Positions 24,494 through 32,506 of a stretch of 64,000 bases of DNA are shown piece after piece; position 1 is the first letter of the stretch; each line of letters begins with the position of its first letter. The stretch is from Leptospira saintgironsiae (lineage in GTDB: Bacteria > Spirochaetota > Leptospiria > Leptospirales > Leptospiraceae), in NCBI RefSeq assembly GCF_002811765.1, contig NZ_NPDR01000002.1, positions 124,001-188,000 of the forward strand, in the 5' to 3' direction. The notes beneath the pieces were generated by a model. It was given only the letters and a program-made list of their open reading frames with translations. It was not told where the DNA came from and did not search any database. The position numbers were made by a program, and so were the translations under genes.

Positions 24494-26407
24494 ATGCAAC
24501 AGGAAGATTCGTTATTGAACGGGATCCGCCTTCCGGCGGATCTCAGAAAATTGCCTCTCGAGGAACTGCCTAAACTCTGTTCCGAGATCCGAAATTATAT
24601 CATTGATACTCTCTCCGGGATCGGAGGGCATTTCGCAAGTAACCTGGGAGTTGTTGAACTCACAGTCGCTTTACATTACGTTTTTGATACTCCAAAAGAT
24701 AGACTGATCTGGGATGTAGGACATCAAACATATCCTCATAAGATCCTGACAGGCAGAAAAGAAAAACTTTCTACAGTTCGTAAATTCAAAGGACTTTCAG
24801 GATTTCCTAAAAGAGAAGAATCAGTTTACGATCTATATAATACAGGTCACGCGGGCACTTCTATCTCCCAAGCCCTGGGAGAAGCTGTAGCAAGAGATCT
24901 GACAGGAAAAGATTACTCAGTCGCAGCAATTATCGGAGATGCATCCATCGCTACCGGAATGGCCTTGGAAGCTATGAACCATGCTGGTCATCTTAAAAAA
25001 GATCTGTTAGTTGTTCTGAACGACAATTATATGTCTATCTCTAAGAACGTTGGATCTATCTCCAATTATCTGAATAATATTATCAGCTCTCATTTTTATC
25101 TGAATTGGAAAAGGGTATTTTATACTTTTCTAAAATGGCTTCCGATTGTTGGACCTGCTATGGAGAGCTTTTTCAAAAGAGTAGAAAAAGGATTCAAAGA
25201 CGTTTTCACTCCTGGCGGTCTATTCGAGGATTTAGGTTTTATTTATATAGGACCTGAAGACGGTCACGATGTGGTCCGTCTAGTTAAGATGCTCAAAAAG
25301 ATCAAAACAATGAAAGGACCTGTACTTTTCCATACAATCACCCAAAAAGGAAAAGGTTACGTTCCCGCAGAGAAAGACCCGATCAAATACCATGGAGTAA
25401 CACCATTCCGCAAGGAAGATGGGGCCATGGATTCAGGCGATTCTTCTAAAATTTCTTATTCTAAGATCGTAGGTAAGGTGCTTTCCGATCTAACCGAAAA
25501 AAATCCAAGAATCGCGGCAATCACACCGGCAATGATAGAAGGTTCCGGGCTCGGAGAATATGTTTCTAAATTCCCGGACCATGTGTACGACGTGGGTATC
25601 GCAGAACAACATTCTGTTGCTTTTGCGGGAGCTATGACGAATGGGGATGTAATCCCTTATATGTGTATATATTCTACCTTTTTGACCAGAGGGATGGACC
25701 AATTAGTAGAAGATGTTTCTCTAATGAATCTACCTGTTCGATTCGTGATAGATAGGGCAGGTTGTGTTGGGCCGGATGGAGAGACTCACCAAGGATTATT
25801 CGATCTAAGTTACCTTCTATCCTTACCAAATATGGATGTGTTTGTGCCTTCTTCCGGACAGGATCTGGTGGATTCACTTAAATACATGGAGAATTACGAT
25901 AAGTCTCCGATTGCGATCCGATTCCCTAAGGCGAGTGTAGAACTTTCTGGTCTAAATTTTGGAGCGGAGAAGGATCTAAAACCTGGAAGTTTTAGAGTGC
26001 TGCAAAGAGGAACGGATATCGCTCTTCTTTCCATTGGATCCATGTTAGAAGAAGCTAAAAAAGCGACTACCTTGCTGGAACAAGAGGGATATTCAGTTAC
26101 ATTGATTGACCTGGTATGGCTTCGACCTTTAGGGAAAGAGGCTTTGGACGAAGAACTTTCTCATGTACGTCATTTTGCGATCCTGGATGAGAGTTATCTA
26201 GACGGAGGAGCTTCAGGTTATCTTCTGAACCGGATTTCTCCAGAGTATTTGGGACGTTTTATCAAAACATTCGCTTTCCCATCTGAGGTAATCCATCACG
26301 GGGAAAGAAAGGAAATTTTCACCGAGTACGGTTTGGATGCTCAGAGTATCTCCAAGTTTCTTCGGGAAAATGTAAAGAAGGAAGTCCTACACGGAAAACG
26401 GAATTAA
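24494..26407 (+). CDS. dxs: 1-deoxy-D-xylulose-5-phosphate synthase
   Basis: Thiamine-diphosphate enzyme that condenses pyruvate and glyceraldehyde 3-phosphate, the first and rate-limiting MEP-pathway step. 637 residues. The N-terminal LRNYIIDTL and SGIGGHFASNLGVVELTVAL are family landmarks. The thiamine/Mg segment is IIGDASIATGMALEAMNHAG to NDNYMSISKNVG (about residues 150-190). The transketolase pyrimidine-binding part contains YDVGIAEQHSVAFAGAM. It starts 18 bp after the cyclase gene. Three genes of the isoprenoid branch (uppS, dxr, dxs) lie within 13 kb. Confidence 0.97.
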   Translation: MQQEDSLLNGIRLPADLRKLPLEELPKLCSEIRNYIIDTLSGIGGHFASNLGVVELTVALHYVFDTPKDRLIWDVGHQTYPHKILTGRKEKLSTVRKFKGLSGFPKREESVYDLYNTGHAGTSISQALGEAVARDLTGKDYSVAAIIGDASIATGMALEAMNHAGHLKKDLLVVLNDNYMSISKNVGSISNYLNNIISSHFYLNWKRVFYTFLKWLPIVGPAMESFFKRVEKGFKDVFTPGGLFEDLGFIYIGPEDGHDVVRLVKMLKKIKTMKGPVLFHTITQKGKGYVPAEKDPIKYHGVTPFRKEDGAMDSGDSSKISYSKIVGKVLSDLTEKNPRIAAITPAMIEGSGLGEYVSKFPDHVYDVGIAEQHSVAFAGAMTNGDVIPYMCIYSTFLTRGMDQLVEDVSLMNLPVRFVIDRAGCVGPDGETHQGLFDLSYLLSLPNMDVFVPSSGQDLVDSLKYMENYDKSPIAIRFPKASVELSGLNFGAEKDLKPGSFRVLQRGTDIALLSIGSMLEEAKKATTLLEQEGYSVTLIDLVWLRPLGKEALDEELSHVRHFAILDESYLDGGASGYLLNRISPEYLGRFIKTFAFPSEVIHHGERKEIFTEYGLDAQSISKFLRENVKKEVLHGKRN

Positions 26408-26454
26408 GCTATTTCAAGAGGCGTCCGAAAATAAAAATAAAAACGGGTAGATAA

Positions 26455-26925
26455 TTGGAAAACCTGACGCCTGAAGACAAGCTAGAAGCATCTAAATTTT
26501 TTTACAGAACCGGCGATTTGGATCGTGCGGAATTCCTACTAAAATCATCTTTAGAAGATACCGAAAGCCATGAGACCTACTTTTTTCTGGGTCTAATCGA
26601 AAACCAAAGAAGCAATTGGCAAAAAGGCCTGTACTATTTCTACCGCTCCGTAGAAGTGAATTCCGAATATGGGAATCCTTGCAACGAGATCGGGATTCTT
26701 CTTCTTCGTATGGGAAGAGAAAGAGAATCCGTTTTCTGGCTGAAAAAATCACTTCGTTGCACTTTAAACGACGCACCTCATATTTCTCTTTTCAATCTGG
26801 CCACACTTTACAAGATCTGGAATCGCCCAGAAAGATCTTTGCAATATTTGCATAAGGCAATCGTAATGAAGCCCGATTTTGAAGAAGCAAAACGCCTGAG
26901 AGAAGAATTGAACTCGGCTATCTAA
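26455..26925 (+). CDS. Tetratricopeptide-repeat protein
   Basis: 156 residues from TTG 26455. Four or so 34-residue helical pairs are visible: FFYRTGDLDRAEFLLKSSLE, then YFFLGLIENQRSNWQKGLYY, then NEIGILLLRMGRERESVFWL, then NLATLYKIWNRPERSLQYL with a final pair. No signal peptide or membrane segment, so probably a cytoplasmic scaffold. One base separates its stop from the next gene's ATG. The interaction partner is unknown. Confidence 0.85.
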   Translation: MENLTPEDKLEASKFFYRTGDLDRAEFLLKSSLEDTESHETYFFLGLIENQRSNWQKGLYYFYRSVEVNSEYGNPCNEIGILLLRMGRERESVFWLKKSLRCTLNDAPHISLFNLATLYKIWNRPERSLQYLHKAIVMKPDFEEAKRLREELNSAI

Positions 26926-26926
26926 G

Positions 26927-27547
26927 ATGTCTAACGAATCAATTACTATTCGCCCTGCCAGGCCGGAAGATGCGGCCGCTGCTGTTCCTTTGATCTATAG
27001 TTCCGGGCCTGCTGCTTGGGACTATGTGTTCAATGAAGGGAAAATTTCCTCTCAGGATTTTTTGATCAAATCTTTCCAAGGAACCAAGAATACATTCAGT
27101 TATAAGAATCATTATTTGGCTGAGAAGAAGGGCGAAGTAGTCGGAAGTATAGTTATATTCCGTTCTGAGAACTTCTTCTTTCAAAATGCCGCTACTGCTG
27201 GGAATATTTTCAGAATTTATGGAATCAAAGCACCTAAGGTTGCGGTCCGCGGATTAAGTATGGAAGGGATGATCCAACCTCCTAAATCAGGCAGATTATA
27301 CTTGGGCCATATCGCTGTTCCGGGGAAAGAAAGAAGGCAAGGAATAGCGGAGAAGCTGATCCGATTTGCTATTTCGACTTATCCGGGTTACGACAAAATT
27401 TCTTTGGATGTTTCACAAGAGAATCCAAATGCACAAGGTTTATATAAAAAATTGGGATTTGAGATCATTGAATCCAGGAATTTTTCCGGACCTAAAGGTT
27501 TAGTTCCTAACCACTATTATATGGAAGCAAATCGCTCCTCTTTCTAA
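26927..27547 (+). CDS. GNAT-family N-acetyltransferase
   Basis: 206 residues. It begins ITIRPARPEDAAAAVPLIY, the classic GNAT first strand and helix. LYLGHIAVPGKERRQGIAEK (about residues 125-144) holds the acetyl-CoA pyrophosphate-binding R/Q-x-x-G-x-A/G loop. The last part, NAQGLYKKLGFEI, is the standard C-terminal motif. The acceptor substrate is not predictable. It ends the long plus-strand run that began near 4.86 kb. The following 95 bp contain a small GACAA/TTGTC inverted repeat and no gene. Confidence 0.88.
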   Translation: MSNESITIRPARPEDAAAAVPLIYSSGPAAWDYVFNEGKISSQDFLIKSFQGTKNTFSYKNHYLAEKKGEVVGSIVIFRSENFFFQNAATAGNIFRIYGIKAPKVAVRGLSMEGMIQPPKSGRLYLGHIAVPGKERRQGIAEKLIRFAISTYPGYDKISLDVSQENPNAQGLYKKLGFEIIESRNFSGPKGLVPNHYYMEANRSSF

Positions 27548-27642
27548 AACTTTTTATCCTTTCCCGATCTATAAACTGGAACGACAAATTGTCGCTTTCA
27601 TAATATACTTTTCTTCCTAACTTATTCTGTAGGGAGAAAAGA

Positions 27643-28584
27643 ATGGAATTTGCTCCGGAGATGTTGGAATACGCAAATCTGATTTCCTCTAAGGGACTCA
27701 CAGGTTTTACCCAGGGAAGTATCCAGGAAAGAAGAGATGGTTATTCAGCAATCGGGGAACTTTTGGGAGAAGGTCCGCTCGTGCGGGAAATCCTGGACAT
27801 TTCTATCCCTTCCAAAAGTGGAAATGTATTCATAAAAAATTATATTCCAAAAACGGAACCTAAATCCAAAATTCTCTACTTTCATGGTGGGGGATGGGTC
27901 GTAGGAAGATTAAAAGATTTCGATCCGTTCGCACGTAAACTTGCAGAGATCACCTCAAGCATTGTATCTTTAGTAGATTATAAATTAGCTCCAGAGTTCC
28001 CATTTCCTGCACCTTTGGAAGATGCATATTCTTCCTTAGAATGGATCTCTTCTCAAAATGAGAATATCTGGAAAAATCTTCCTTTGGTTGTGGCAGGTGA
28101 TAGTGCCGGAGGAAATTTAGCCGCTTCTACCATTCTAAGAGCTAAAGAAACATTCGGCCCGAAGATTGATCTGCAAATTCTGATCTATCCAGTTACGGAA
28201 GCGATCTGTGATACGAATTCTTATAAAGAATTCGAATTAGGTCCTGGTCTTACTAAAAAAGATATGGAATGGTTTATTTCTCAATATCTTCCTGATCGCC
28301 ACACAAGATCTGATCCGAAAGCTTCTCCTTTATATCAAACTGATTGGAAGGATCTTCCTCCTGCGATTGTATTTATAGCTGACATCGATCCTCTTAGAGA
28401 TGATGGAAAACTATATGCAGAAAAATTAAAGGAAGCAGGAGTTTCCGTTTTGTTCAAAGAGTTCAAGGGTTATACACATGGATTTTTTACAAAAGTAAAT
28501 CTTCTCAAAGCTCCTGAAGAAGGACTAAAAATGATCTCAGAAGAAATGGATCGTGTTTTTAAAAGAAAAGAGGTTTATCTTTAA
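27643..28584 (+). CDS. Alpha/beta hydrolase, hormone-sensitive-lipase-type esterase
   Basis: 313 residues. The oxyanion-hole motif FHGGGWVVG lies near residue 80. The nucleophile elbow GDSAGGN lies near residue 152. The likely catalytic aspartate is in DIDPLRDDG (about 247) and the histidine in YTHGFF (about 278). These are all landmarks of the HSL (family IV) esterases. No signal peptide, so cytoplasmic. ATG 27643 follows AGGGAG. Three bases separate it from the alcohol dehydrogenase gene, which suggests a two-gene unit for short-chain ester and alcohol metabolism; that link is inference. Confidence 0.92.
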   Translation: MEFAPEMLEYANLISSKGLTGFTQGSIQERRDGYSAIGELLGEGPLVREILDISIPSKSGNVFIKNYIPKTEPKSKILYFHGGGWVVGRLKDFDPFARKLAEITSSIVSLVDYKLAPEFPFPAPLEDAYSSLEWISSQNENIWKNLPLVVAGDSAGGNLAASTILRAKETFGPKIDLQILIYPVTEAICDTNSYKEFELGPGLTKKDMEWFISQYLPDRHTRSDPKASPLYQTDWKDLPPAIVFIADIDPLRDDGKLYAEKLKEAGVSVLFKEFKGYTHGFFTKVNLLKAPEEGLKMISEEMDRVFKRKEVYL

Positions 28585-28587
28585 AAA

Positions 28588-29649
28588 ATGAAAAGTGTTA
28601 GATTAGTAGAATTCGGATCCTCTTTACAATGGGAAGAAAAACAAGATCCAGAACCAAAAGATTCTGAAGTATTATTAGAAGTGATCTCTTGTGGGGTCTG
28701 TCATTCGGATCTTCATTTAAGAGATGGTTATTATAAAATTGGCGGAGAAGAAAAACTATTCGTAAAAGACAGAGGTGTTAAACTTCCTCTGACTCCCGGT
28801 CATGAAGTTGTAGGAAGGATCTTAAAAATCGGATCTAAGGTTAGTTCTGTTTCTGTTGGAGAAACAAAATTAGTATATCCCTGGATCGGTTGTGGAACCT
28901 GCGAAGAATGTGAATCCGGAAATCCTCAACTTTGCTCTGCTCCTAAATCTTTAGGTATTTACCAAGATGGAGGTTATTCGGATAGGATCTTAGTTCCGGA
29001 TGAAAAATGGCTTTTAGATATTTATGATCTTTCTCCTGAGTATGCTTGTTCTTATGCATGTGCAGGACTTACTGCCTATGGAGCTTTGAAAAAAGCACTT
29101 CCGCTAAAAAAATCAGATTCTTTGGTGATCATAGGAGCAGGGGGACTTGGGATGTTTGCATCTCAATTGGTCCCACTTCTTACGGAGGCAAAAGTGATTT
29201 TTTTAGATCTGGATGAGTCTCGTTTGGAAAAACTTAAAGAGATTGGGTTTTATACTGTTCCTTCTTCTCATCCTGATCCAGCGTCTGAAGTAAAAAAGAT
29301 CTCGGGCCCACTTGGAGTGTCCGCCGTAATCGATTTTGTGAATAATAGTGCCACTTCTTCCTTGGGATTTTCTCTTTTGAAAAAGAATGGGACTCTGATC
29401 GGTGTTGGACTTTTTGGTGGAGAATTAAAAATCCCTACTCCTATTCTTTCTCTCAGAAGTTTAACAATTCGAGGAAGTTATACTGGTTCTCCAGGAGAGT
29501 TAAAGGAACTTCTGAGACTTGTCTCCGAGAAAAAAATACGTCCTGTTCCGGTTCAGATCAGGAATTTAAGAGAAGCGGATTCTGCTTTGAATGATCTATC
29601 TTCTGGGAAAGTATTGGGAAGGTTGGTATTGTCCGGAAAATCAGCCTGA
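28588..29649 (+). CDS. Zinc-dependent alcohol dehydrogenase
   Basis: 353 residues of the medium-chain dehydrogenase family. Catalytic-zinc residues are in SCGVCHSDLHLRDG (about residue 36) and TPGHEVVGRI (about 71). The structural zinc site is the four-cysteine C-x2-C-x2-C-x7-C of CGTCEECESGNPQLC. The NAD(P)-binding Rossmann loop is VIIGAGGLGMFA (about residue 186). The acidic residues DLDESR after the next strand suggest a preference for NAD, by family rule. It converges on the minus-strand gene with a single base between the two stop codons. Confidence 0.93.
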   Translation: MKSVRLVEFGSSLQWEEKQDPEPKDSEVLLEVISCGVCHSDLHLRDGYYKIGGEEKLFVKDRGVKLPLTPGHEVVGRILKIGSKVSSVSVGETKLVYPWIGCGTCEECESGNPQLCSAPKSLGIYQDGGYSDRILVPDEKWLLDIYDLSPEYACSYACAGLTAYGALKKALPLKKSDSLVIIGAGGLGMFASQLVPLLTEAKVIFLDLDESRLEKLKEIGFYTVPSSHPDPASEVKKISGPLGVSAVIDFVNNSATSSLGFSLLKKNGTLIGVGLFGGELKIPTPILSLRSLTIRGSYTGSPGELKELLRLVSEKKIRPVPVQIRNLREADSALNDLSSGKVLGRLVLSGKSA

Positions 29650-29650
29650 T

Positions 29651-30145
29651 CTATTTCTGAAATTCTTTAGGAAGAGAAACATTTGGATTTTCTCCAGTTT
29701 CTAAGATTGGGATCTCTTTATTTTGAATTACCAATTTTAGTCCATCTTTAGATTCAGAAAAATATTCACTTAATATAGAAGAAACATTTCTGGCTATCTT
29801 ATACTTTAGAAAAAGATGATCCTTTTTCCGAGCGAATAATTCGCCTTCGGAGTCTGCTGCGATCTGTAAAGAGAAGAGTGGCAATTCTTCTCCTGAATCG
29901 CTTAAAAAATAAAATTCTCCATCCTTCTCCCAAAACCTTATAAGGTTTAAAGGATAACCGAATAATTCCAAATAACCGTTTTCTGAAAATTCTCCGTACT
30001 GATTATCTATATAGATCCCGTCTTCTGCTTCTTTTAGATTTTTGCGGAAATATTCTAGAATATCTTTTTGTTCGATCTTGGCCTCTCTAAAGATCCAATC
30101 TCCGTTAGGCAAAACCTTGATTTCACTATCTAGACGTCTTGCCAT
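29651..30145 (-). CDS. Conserved small protein, DUF1285-like
   Basis: 164 residues, no signal peptide or membrane helix. The layout DSEIKVLPNGDWIFREAKIE followed by ILEYFRKNLK, then YGEFSENGYLELFGYPL, resembles DUF1285 proteins: a W-containing strand, a helix, then a paired beta domain. The resemblance is by eye and not certain. Its ATG (30145) overlaps the stop of the upstream lipoprotein gene as TAATG, so the two are translationally linked. Function unknown. Confidence 0.75.
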   Translation of the reverse strand: MARRLDSEIKVLPNGDWIFREAKIEQKDILEYFRKNLKEAEDGIYIDNQYGEFSENGYLELFGYPLNLIRFWEKDGEFYFLSDSGEELPLFSLQIAADSEGELFARKKDHLFLKYKIARNVSSILSEYFSESKDGLKLVIQNKEIPILETGENPNVSLPKEFQK

Positions 30146-30618
30146 TATTCTTCTTCCCTTTCTCTGTAACGGAATGCGACTCCTTCTATAACTTTTGCGT
30201 CCTTTACAATCTCGGCCATACTTGTAGTATAACCTTCAGTAGTGCCTGTTTGAAAAATGGTAGGAGGAACAGGGACCATTCCAACATTTGCGAGGTACAT
30301 TCCGTCCATACCTCTGTCAAAAAGTTCTTTCTTAATCTTTTCGTAATAGAATTTTTCTATCCTTCCATCTCCGAAGTTCCTAACGATCACTCTTCCGTAT
30401 GTTTTGTAATTTCTGCGCTTAGGGGGCTGTTTCAAGATCTCTATTTGCTCCCAACCAGGTTTATGAGAAGCGAGCACAGTTTCCTTTTGGACTCCTTCCT
30501 GGATAAATTCCACAGAAAAGCAGGAAGCCAAGGTCAGGCAAGACAGCGTTAGGATTCCCTTCCGAAACTGAACATTTATTCCGGTCCTAAAGCTGGTTAA
30601 AATGGGTAGAATAGCCAT
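30145..30618 (-). CDS. Small putative lipoprotein
   Basis: About 157 residues from ATG 30618; the frame stays open to 30675. The hydrophobic stretch KGILTLSCLTLASCFSVEF contains a lipobox LASC, so the mature protein probably starts at that cysteine (about residue 33 from this ATG). The start is unusually far upstream for a lipoprotein and no good ribosome-binding site is visible, so the true start may be non-canonical. The mature part has RVIVRNFGDGRIEKFYYEKI and a proline-rich VGMVPVPPTIF. No recognised domain. It is first in a two-gene minus-strand unit with the DUF1285-like gene. Confidence 0.7.
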   Translation of the reverse strand: MAILPILTSFRTGINVQFRKGILTLSCLTLASCFSVEFIQEGVQKETVLASHKPGWEQIEILKQPPKRRNYKTYGRVIVRNFGDGRIEKFYYEKIKKELFDRGMDGMYLANVGMVPVPPTIFQTGTTEGYTTSMAEIVKDAKVIEGVAFRYREREEE

Positions 30619-30789
30619 TCCACCCCATTCAAGGAGCGCACATTCCGGGGACAAGCGGTTTTTTTGCATAGCCAAAAGGGGCTTTTCAGACTTGGATTTT
30701 TTTTATATACTCTTCCCGGATACCCGGTAAATTCTCGCGAAATTCGGAACCTCGTTTAAGCTGGTTCCTCCGGGCCACCGAAACCTCGT

Positions 30790-31476
30790 ATGGAAGATAT
30801 AGATCTCAAAAAACGCGCGAGAGAAAACGTTTTAAAAATAGGGTATTGTACTCTGGACGAGCTGGAAGAGAAGGTGAAAGCCTTCCGAGTGATGAACCAG
30901 AACGCCGCCAAGAAAAGATACCTTATTACTAGAGAACCTATCTCCGATTCCTCCGGAAAAATTTTAGTTCCGAAAGCAGCAGAGATAGATATCTCCACTG
31001 CAAAATTACTTAGACGTCATTTTAAGCCAACCAGCGAATTCAAAACTTTCCAACCTGACGAAGGTATAGTTATCATCTCCGATATGACTTCCGCCGAAGG
31101 TGTTTCTTTCACAATGGACATTGTTACTCAGATCATGAACTTGGGTGGCGGTGCTTACGAAGGATTTATAGACCGAGTTGATAGTTTTGGGGACTTTATC
31201 AATCTTCTCAAAAAGTCATTATTTCCGCGTCTCATCATCATCGGCTATATGCCTCAAGATAAGATCCAAGGCGAGTTATTGAACTTCGTTCGAGTGAAAC
31301 GAGTAGATAATTATCTAAGAGCCATGGAGCTTACTCACACTGCATTCAAACCTCAGGCTTATTTTCCCAAGATCCGCCAAATCGAAATTTCCCAAGAAGA
31401 TCCAAAATCTTGGGGACGTTTTGTCGTAGAGATCGTAAGAGAATATACTCGCCCTTATCTATTAGAAGAAGTTTAA
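30790..31476 (+). CDS. Conserved protein of unknown function
   Basis: 228 residues, soluble, no signal peptide. Two parts are visible. A charged N-terminal half contains [21 protein letters not shown] second half reads [20 protein letters not shown], then [20 protein letters not shown], then [16 protein letters not shown], which looks like an alternating alpha/beta domain. I do not recognise the family. It is divergent from the lipoprotein gene, with about 170 bp between. That gap contains a GGAACC/GGTTCC inverted repeat at about 30747-30769 and an AT-rich run. Alone on its strand, so probably monocistronic. Confidence 0.75.
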   Translation: MEDIDLKKRARENVLKIGYCTLDELEEKVKAFRVMNQNAAKKRYLITREPISDSSGKILVPKAAEIDISTAKLLRRHFKPTSEFKTFQPDEGIVIISDMTSAEGVSFTMDIVTQIMNLGGGAYEGFIDRVDSFGDFINLLKKSLFPRLIIIGYMPQDKIQGELLNFVRVKRVDNYLRAMELTHTAFKPQAYFPKIRQIEISQEDPKSWGRFVVEIVREYTRPYLLEEV

Positions 31477-31563
31477 TTTTATATTTAACTTGTAACTTTT
31501 ATTGTTTCAAGTAGTCTAAAAATATAAATCTAATGTAACACCGATATAGGTTTAAGGATCCAA

Positions 31564-32442
31564 ATGAGCGCACTTTCCGAAACAGTACTCGTGACCGGAG
31601 CTTCCGGCCATCTAGGAAAAATTGTCCTAGAAGAATTATTAAAAAAAGGTCATAATAAGATCATCGCTACAACTCGTAAGCCGGAAAGTTTAGAGGACTT
31701 TGCGAAAAGAGGAGTTACAGTAAGAAAGGCAAGTTTTGACGAACCCGCAAGTCTTGTCACAGCATTCCAAGGCGCAGATAGGATCTTGATCATTAGTACT
31801 GATAATATAGGAAGCAGGATCCCTGGACATAGCGCCGCAATTGACGCAGCAGTTAAAGTAGGAGCAAAACGAATTCTTTATACTTCTCTTACAAAAGCAG
31901 ACGAAATTCCAGTTACATTCGCTTTCGAGCACGAAGAAACAGAGGAAAAGATCAAACAAAGTGGCCTTGCATACACAATCCTTCGCAATAATATGTATTC
32001 AGATTATTTAATACCTAAATTGCAACATGCAATTGCAAGCGGTTCCATTTACGGTTCCGGTGGAGATGGGGCTTGTGCTTACGTCTCCAGAATCGATTGT
32101 GCTAAGGCGGCAGCTGCAGCTTTACTTTCTACAGAATCAGGAAATAAAATTTTAGAGATTAGTGGGCCAAAGGCTTGGACTTATGCAGAACTTGCAAAAT
32201 TCACTTCCGAACTGGTGAACATAAGGATCTCGTATGTGGACCTTCCTGCAGAAGAATATTCTAAAGCTTTGGTAGGAGCTGGCGTTCCAAAACCAATGGC
32301 AGATGCTTTGGCTTCTTTTGATGTGTCTATACGAGAAGGTTATTTGAAAGAAGTGAACTCGTCTGCAAAAGATCTTATTGGGGAAACACTTCAAGACGTA
32401 ACGGCATTACTGAAAGATAATAAATCTGCTTTGATTTCGTAG
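31564..32442 (+). CDS. NAD(P)-binding reductase, NmrA/QorB (YtfG)-like
   Basis: 292 residues of the atypical short-chain dehydrogenase group. The nucleotide-binding loop is VLVTGASGHLGKIVLEEL (residues 9-26), followed by ATTRKPESL, where Arg would favour NADPH. The central region RILYTSLTKADEIPVTFAFE lacks the classical YxxxK catalytic pair, as in NmrA and QorB. That suggests a quinone reductase or a redox sensor. ATG 31564 follows AAGGA at good spacing. The 87-bp upstream gap has TTGTTT and TATAAA spaced by 15 bases, a weak promoter candidate. Confidence 0.85.
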   Translation: MSALSETVLVTGASGHLGKIVLEELLKKGHNKIIATTRKPESLEDFAKRGVTVRKASFDEPASLVTAFQGADRILIISTDNIGSRIPGHSAAIDAAVKVGAKRILYTSLTKADEIPVTFAFEHEETEEKIKQSGLAYTILRNNMYSDYLIPKLQHAIASGSIYGSGGDGACAYVSRIDCAKAAAAALLSTESGNKILEISGPKAWTYAELAKFTSELVNIRISYVDLPAEEYSKALVGAGVPKPMADALASFDVSIREGYLKEVNSSAKDLIGETLQDVTALLKDNKSALIS

Positions 32443-32458
32443 TCACGATGGCGAATGC

Positions 32459-32488
32459 CCGGGCTGTAGTTGCCCGGTCTTCGCGAAG
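32459..32488. terminator. Paired hairpins between convergent genes
   Basis: In the 64 bp between the convergent reductase and CNB-protein genes, CCGGGC (32459-32464) and GCCCGG (32472-32477) form a stem. The palindrome CTTCGCGAAG (32479-32488) follows directly. There is no T-run, so a classical intrinsic terminator is not certain, but position and structure suit a transcription end for both genes. Confidence 0.4.
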
Positions 32489-32506
32489 CGAGGAATCGAC
32501 CAGCAA

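Noticed and set aside
30139..30552. 137-codon plus-strand frame opposite the small lipoprotein gene
   Set aside because: The minus-strand frame has a lipobox signal peptide and a coupled downstream gene; the plus frame has neither.
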